From: Methylibium sp964616015
GTDB taxonomy: Bacteria > Pseudomonadota > Gammaproteobacteria > Burkholderiales > Burkholderiaceae_C
Length of the DNA stretch: 8,887 bases
NCBI GenBank assembly: GCA_964616015.1
Contig: CAZTTC010000128.1
Coordinates: forward strand, 1 to 8,887
Direction: 5' to 3'
The notes under the pieces were generated by a model that was not told the DNA's origin, did no database searches, and saw only the letters and a program-made list of their open reading frames with translations. Below are positions 6,335-8,887 of this stretch, one piece after another; position 1 is the first letter of the stretch, and every line of letters begins with the position of its first letter. Made by a program: the position numbers and the translations under genes.

Positions 6335-7210
6335 CTACAGCGCCCGCACCATCTCGATGTGCGGGATACCCGCCTCGTCGAACGCCGGTCCTCGCGGCAC
6401 GAAGCCGCTGCGCGCATAGAAGCCCGCGGCCGAGGTCTGCGCGTGCAGCAGCACCTCGCGGTCGCCGCGGGCGCGCGCGGCGGCCATCAGGGCCTCCAGC
6501 ACGCCGCGGCCGGCGCGGCCACCTCGCAGCGGCTGGCGCACGGCCATGCGGCCGATCTTGGCGACGCCCGGGACGTGCTCGAGCAGGCGCCCGGTCGCCA
6601 ACGCCATGCCGATGCGGTTGTAGGCCACCGCGTGCAGGCAGCTCGCGTCGGCCTCGTCCCACTCGAGCGCGGCGGGGATCTTCTGTTCCTGGATGAAGAC
6701 TTCGGTGCGGATCGCGTGGGCATCGGTGCCCAGCTCGGCCCAGCTGCCGGTGCGCACCGCGATCATCGTCTGGCCGGCCTCGAAGTCCTGCAGCACCGCG
6801 CGAAAGCCCGGTGGCACCGGCTTGCTGGTCTGCGTCGCCGGGTCGGCGAAGACGTAGACCAGCTCGCCACCGACCAGCCGCTCGTCGGCGCGGAACACCA
6901 CGCTCTCGAAGACCATCGACGAGTTGCCGATGCGCGCGCAGCGGACGCCGATGTCCAGCACGTCGTCGTAGCGCGCCGAGGCCTGGTACTCCAGCGTGGC
7001 CTTGCGCACGTAGAGGTCGCCGCCGAAGTGCTGCATGGACTCGGCATATGGCAAGGCCAGCGCGCGCCAGTAGTCGGCCACGGCGGTGTCCAGGTACATC
7101 AGGTAGTGGCCGTTGAAGACGATGCCCTGCATGTCGACCTCGGCCCAGCGCACGCGCAGGCGGTGCAGGTGGCGGAAGTCCTGGCGCTGGAGTGGGCTGC
7201 CGCCGCTCAT
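6335..7210 (-). CDS. Fusion protein: YbgC/FadM-type acyl-CoA thioesterase + ElaA-like GNAT acetyltransferase
   Basis: One 291-aa frame encodes two domains. Residues about 10-142 are a hotdog-fold 4HBT thioesterase: RVRWAEVDMQGIVFNGHYLMY carries D26, at the position of the catalytic Asp of YbgC/FadM enzymes, and is followed by LEYQASARYDDVLDIGVRC. Such enzymes hydrolyse acyl-CoA thioesters. Residues about 150-291 are a GNAT domain of ElaA/YjcF type: IRTEVFIQEQKIP, EWDEAD, ATGRL, KIGRMAV, the acetyl-CoA loop LRGGRAGRG, FYARSGF, and the ElaA-like ending GIPHIEMVRAL. The linker is continuous, with no stop or frameshift, so this is a real fusion. The start at ATG 7210 overlaps the hydrolase stop (ATGA) and has an excellent AAGGAGG 7 nt upstream. 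No signal peptide is present, so the protein is cytoplasmic. A link between thioester hydrolysis and acyl transfer is inference; substrates are unknown. Confidence 0.9.
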   Translation of the reverse strand: MSGGSPLQRQDFRHLHRLRVRWAEVDMQGIVFNGHYLMYLDTAVADYWRALALPYAESMQHFGGDLYVRKATLEYQASARYDDVLDIGVRCARIGNSSMVFESVVFRADERLVGGELVYVFADPATQTSKPVPPGFRAVLQDFEAGQTMIAVRTGSWAELGTDAHAIRTEVFIQEQKIPAALEWDEADASCLHAVAYNRIGMALATGRLLEHVPGVAKIGRMAVRQPLRGGRAGRGVLEALMAAARARGDREVLLHAQTSAAGFYARSGFVPRGPAFDEAGIPHIEMVRAL

Positions 7211-8145
7211 CGCAGGGCCTCCTTCAGCGCGGCGCCGGCGGCCGCGTGGGCCTGCAGGGCCTCGGGGATCGCGCGGCCCATCTTGATGAAGTCGTGCACG
7301 ACGCCGCGCCAGATCTCCAGTTGCACCGGCACGCCGGCGGCGCGCAGGGTGTCGCCGTAGGCCACGCCCTCGTCGACCAGTGGATCGCATTCGGCCAGGC
7401 CGATCCAGGCCGGCGCGACGCCCGCGTGGTCCGGGGCCAGCAGCGGCGCGAAGCGCCAGTCCTTGCGCTCGGACAGGAAGATGTAGCGGCCGAAGAACCA
7501 GTCGATCATCGGCTTGTCGAGCAGCAGGCCCTGGGCGTAGCGCCGGTGCGAATCGGTGTCCTGGTGGGGGGTGGTGCCGGGATAGAAGAGCAGCTGCAGC
7601 GCCAGCTTGTGCCCGGCGTCGCGCGCCATCAGCGCGCACACCGCGGCCAGCGTGCCGCCGGCGCTGTCGCCGCCGACCGCGACGCGCCGGCCGTCCAGGC
7701 CCAGCGCGACCGCCCCCGGCCCCATCAGCCACTGCAACGCATCCCAGCAGTCCTCGACCGCGACCGGGAAGCGGTGCTCGGGCGCCAGCCGGTAGGCCAG
7801 CGACAGCACCGCCGCGCCGCTCTTGAGCGCCAACTGGCGGCAAAGGCTGTCGTGGGTCTCGAGGTTGCCGATGGTGAAGCCGCCGCCGTGCAGGTACAGC
7901 AGCACCGGCAGCGCGGCGCGGGACTCGGCATACAGCCGCGCCGGCAGCGCCGTGCCGTCGCCGGCCGGGATCGCCAGGTCCTCGACGCGTGCCAGCGGCG
8001 CGCGCGGCAGGTCCAGGATCTCGGCGCCCATCGCGTAGCTGGCGCGTGCCTCGTGGACCGACAGGGTGTGCATCGGTGGGCGGCCGGCGCGCGAGATTCG
8101 CTCCAGCACGTCGCGCATGGTCGGGGTCAGGCTTTCCAGGCTCAT
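7207..8145 (-). CDS. HSL-family (hormone-sensitive lipase-like) alpha/beta hydrolase/esterase
   Basis: This 312-aa enzyme belongs to the bacterial HSL/family IV esterases, which hydrolyse short- to medium-chain esters. The oxyanion-hole motif HGGG is at 86-89 (in LLYLHGGGFTIGN), the family-typical YRLAPEHRFP at 118-127, and the nucleophile elbow GDSAG at 159-163 with S161. The acid is D254 in AECDPLVDEG and the base H284 in GVVHDF, so the triad is complete. An N-terminal cap segment (about 1-50) is present; there is no signal peptide, so it is probably cytoplasmic. The ATG at 8145 has no Shine-Dalgarno. A TATGCT hexamer ends 6 nt upstream, which would make the A of the ATG the likely transcript start. 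Its stop overlaps the start of the thioesterase-GNAT gene, so it is the first gene of a three-gene operon. It is divergent from the alcohol dehydrogenase. The physiological ester is unknown. Confidence 0.92.
   Translation of the reverse strand: MSLESLTPTMRDVLERISRAGRPPMHTLSVHEARASYAMGAEILDLPRAPLARVEDLAIPAGDGTALPARLYAESRAALPVLLYLHGGGFTIGNLETHDSLCRQLALKSGAAVLSLAYRLAPEHRFPVAVEDCWDALQWLMGPGAVALGLDGRRVAVGGDSAGGTLAAVCALMARDAGHKLALQLLFYPGTTPHQDTDSHRRYAQGLLLDKPMIDWFFGRYIFLSERKDWRFAPLLAPDHAGVAPAWIGLAECDPLVDEGVAYGDTLRAAGVPVQLEIWRGVVHDFIKMGRAIPEALQAHAAAGAALKEALR
7218..7224 (-). promoter_or_regulatory. Strong Shine-Dalgarno for the thioesterase-GNAT gene
   Basis: AAGGAGG on the minus strand, inside the last codons of the hydrolase gene, lies 7 nt before ATG 7210. 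It fixes the start codon and predicts efficient independent re-initiation at the ATGA overlap. The other genes in the window have weak or no such site. Confidence 0.75.
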
Positions 8146-8190
8146 TGCGCGAGCATACTGTCGGCCGCCCGGACTTCCTGCCCGCCCGCC
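8146..8190. promoter_or_regulatory. Compact 45-bp divergent promoter
   Basis: Only 45 bp separate the divergent starts of the hydrolase (-) and the alcohol dehydrogenase (+). Minus-strand TATGCT (8157-8152) fits a -10 for the hydrolase with the transcript starting at or next to its ATG. On the plus strand the overlapping CATACT (8154-8159) could be a -10 for the dehydrogenase, with a leader of about 25 nt. The two candidates share bases, so polymerase binding in one direction would block the other. No -35 resembling TTGACA and no operator palindrome are evident. Confidence 0.35.
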
Positions 8191-8887
8191 ATGGCCAGCA
8201 TCTTCTACCTCACCCAGATCCAGTTCGACTTCGGCGCCGTGCGCGAGCTGGCCGCCGAGTGCGCGCGCATCGGCATCAGGCGTCCTCTGGTCATCACCGA
8301 TGCCGGCGTGCGCGCCGCCGGCGTGCTGCAGAAGGCGCTCGACGCGCTGAAGGAGCTGCCGGTCGCCGTGTTCGACCAGACCCCGTCCAACCCGACCGAG
8401 GCCGCGGTGCGCGCGGCGCGCGAGGCCTGGAACGCGCACCAGGCCGACGGGCTGGTGGCCGTCGGCGGCGGCTCCAGCATCGACCTCGCCAAGGGCCTGG
8501 CAATCCTGGCCACGCACCCGGGCGACCTGAAGACCTACGCCACCATCGAGGGCGGCTCGCCGAAGATCACCGCGGCCGCCGCGCCGCTGATCGCCGTGCC
8601 CACCACCGCCGGCACCGGCAGCGAGGTGGCGCGCGGCGCGATCCTCATCGTCGACGACCGCCGCAAGCTCGGCTTCCACTCCTGGCACCTCGTGCCCAAG
8701 GCCGCGATCTGCGATCCCGAGCTGACGCTGGGCCTGCCGGCCGGGCTGACCGCGGCGACCGGCATGGACGCCGTCGCGCATTGCATGGAGACCTTCATGT
8801 CGGCGGCCTTCAACCCGCCGGCCGACGGCATTGCGCTCGACGGCCTGGAGCGCGCCTGGGCCCACATCGAGCGCGCCACGACGAACG
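8191..8887 (+). CDS. Iron-containing alcohol dehydrogenase, 4-hydroxybutyrate dehydrogenase-like (5' part)
   Basis: The first 232 residues of a group III (iron-activated) NAD(P)-dependent alcohol dehydrogenase are present; the family usually has about 380 aa, so the 3' 40% lies outside the window. Domain 1 is Rossmann-like, with the nucleotide-binding GGGSSIDLAKG, then PTTAGTGSEV. The first two metal ligands, D and H of GMDAVAHCMETF, are present; the two later histidines are beyond the end. From memory, the N-terminus (IFYLTQIQFDFGAV), LGFHSWHL, and FNPPADGIALDGLERAW closely resemble the 4-hydroxybutyrate dehydrogenase (Gbd) of Cupriavidus necator, which interconverts 4-hydroxybutyrate and succinate semialdehyde. 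I therefore favour that activity over a generic alcohol dehydrogenase, with moderate confidence. The ATG at 8191 lacks a Shine-Dalgarno but matches the family N-terminus. It is divergent from the hydrolase operon over 45 bp. Confidence 0.9.
   Translation, partial: MASIFYLTQIQFDFGAVRELAAECARIGIRRPLVITDAGVRAAGVLQKALDALKELPVAVFDQTPSNPTEAAVRAAREAWNAHQADGLVAVGGGSSIDLAKGLAILATHPGDLKTYATIEGGSPKITAAAAPLIAVPTTAGTGSEVARGAILIVDDRRKLGFHSWHLVPKAAICDPELTLGLPAGLTAATGMDAVAHCMETFMSAAFNPPADGIALDGLERAWAHIERATTN

Noticed and set aside
6500..6535. Arginine in place of a glycine in the GNAT acetyl-CoA loop (RGGRAG), possible inactivation
   Set aside because: ElaA-type GNAT proteins, as I recall them, carry a basic residue at this position (RGEKVG in E. 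coli ElaA), so this is a subfamily feature rather than damage.

Overview
The window is very GC-rich, gene-dense chromosomal DNA. Its genes are of betaproteobacterial type, and I infer a member of the Burkholderiales (Rubrivivax/Leptothrix/Methylibium-like). The reasons are the pilU-dapE-prmB order, a YheS-type ABC-F protein, an iron alcohol dehydrogenase that looks like the 4-hydroxybutyrate dehydrogenase of Cupriavidus, and a GC-rich palindromic repeat of a kind often seen between genes in this order. No rRNA, tRNA, CRISPR array, prophage or intact insertion sequence is visible.

Layout. Bases 1-2732 (+) hold a tight cluster: the 3' part of pilU (twitching-motility ATPase), dapE (lysine/diaminopimelate synthesis) starting 2 bases after the pilU stop, and prmB (methyltransferase for ribosomal protein L3). 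A small inverted-repeat element lies between dapE and prmB. A strong stem-loop at 2743-2772 separates prmB from a convergent, unrecognised 192-aa gene (2786-3364, -). A 153-bp divergent promoter region follows, then the ABC-F ATPase gene yheS (3518-5500, +). Bases 5501-5787 are a non-coding spacer with three hairpins. On the minus strand, 8145 down to 5788, is a probable three-gene operon: an HSL-family alpha/beta hydrolase, a thioesterase-GNAT fusion (ATGA overlap, strong Shine-Dalgarno), and a RidA-family protein. Only 45 bp away, divergently, begins an iron-containing alcohol dehydrogenase (8191, +) that runs off the window.

How the genes fit together. The left half is housekeeping: pilus retraction, cell-wall/lysine precursor supply, ribosomal-protein methylation and a ribosome-associated ABC-F ATPase. 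The right half looks like small-molecule metabolism: ester hydrolysis, acyl-CoA thioester hydrolysis joined to acyl transfer, reactive enamine/imine clean-up, and oxidation or reduction of a hydroxyacid or alcohol. A joint pathway is inference from gene order only.

I see no clearly new defence or mobile system. The items most worth a second look are the hotdog-GNAT fusion in its cassette, the repeat whose small open frame joins dapE to prmB by ATGA overlaps at both ends, the structured spacer after yheS, and a TATGCT hexamer at three promoter positions, one of which would give a leaderless mRNA.
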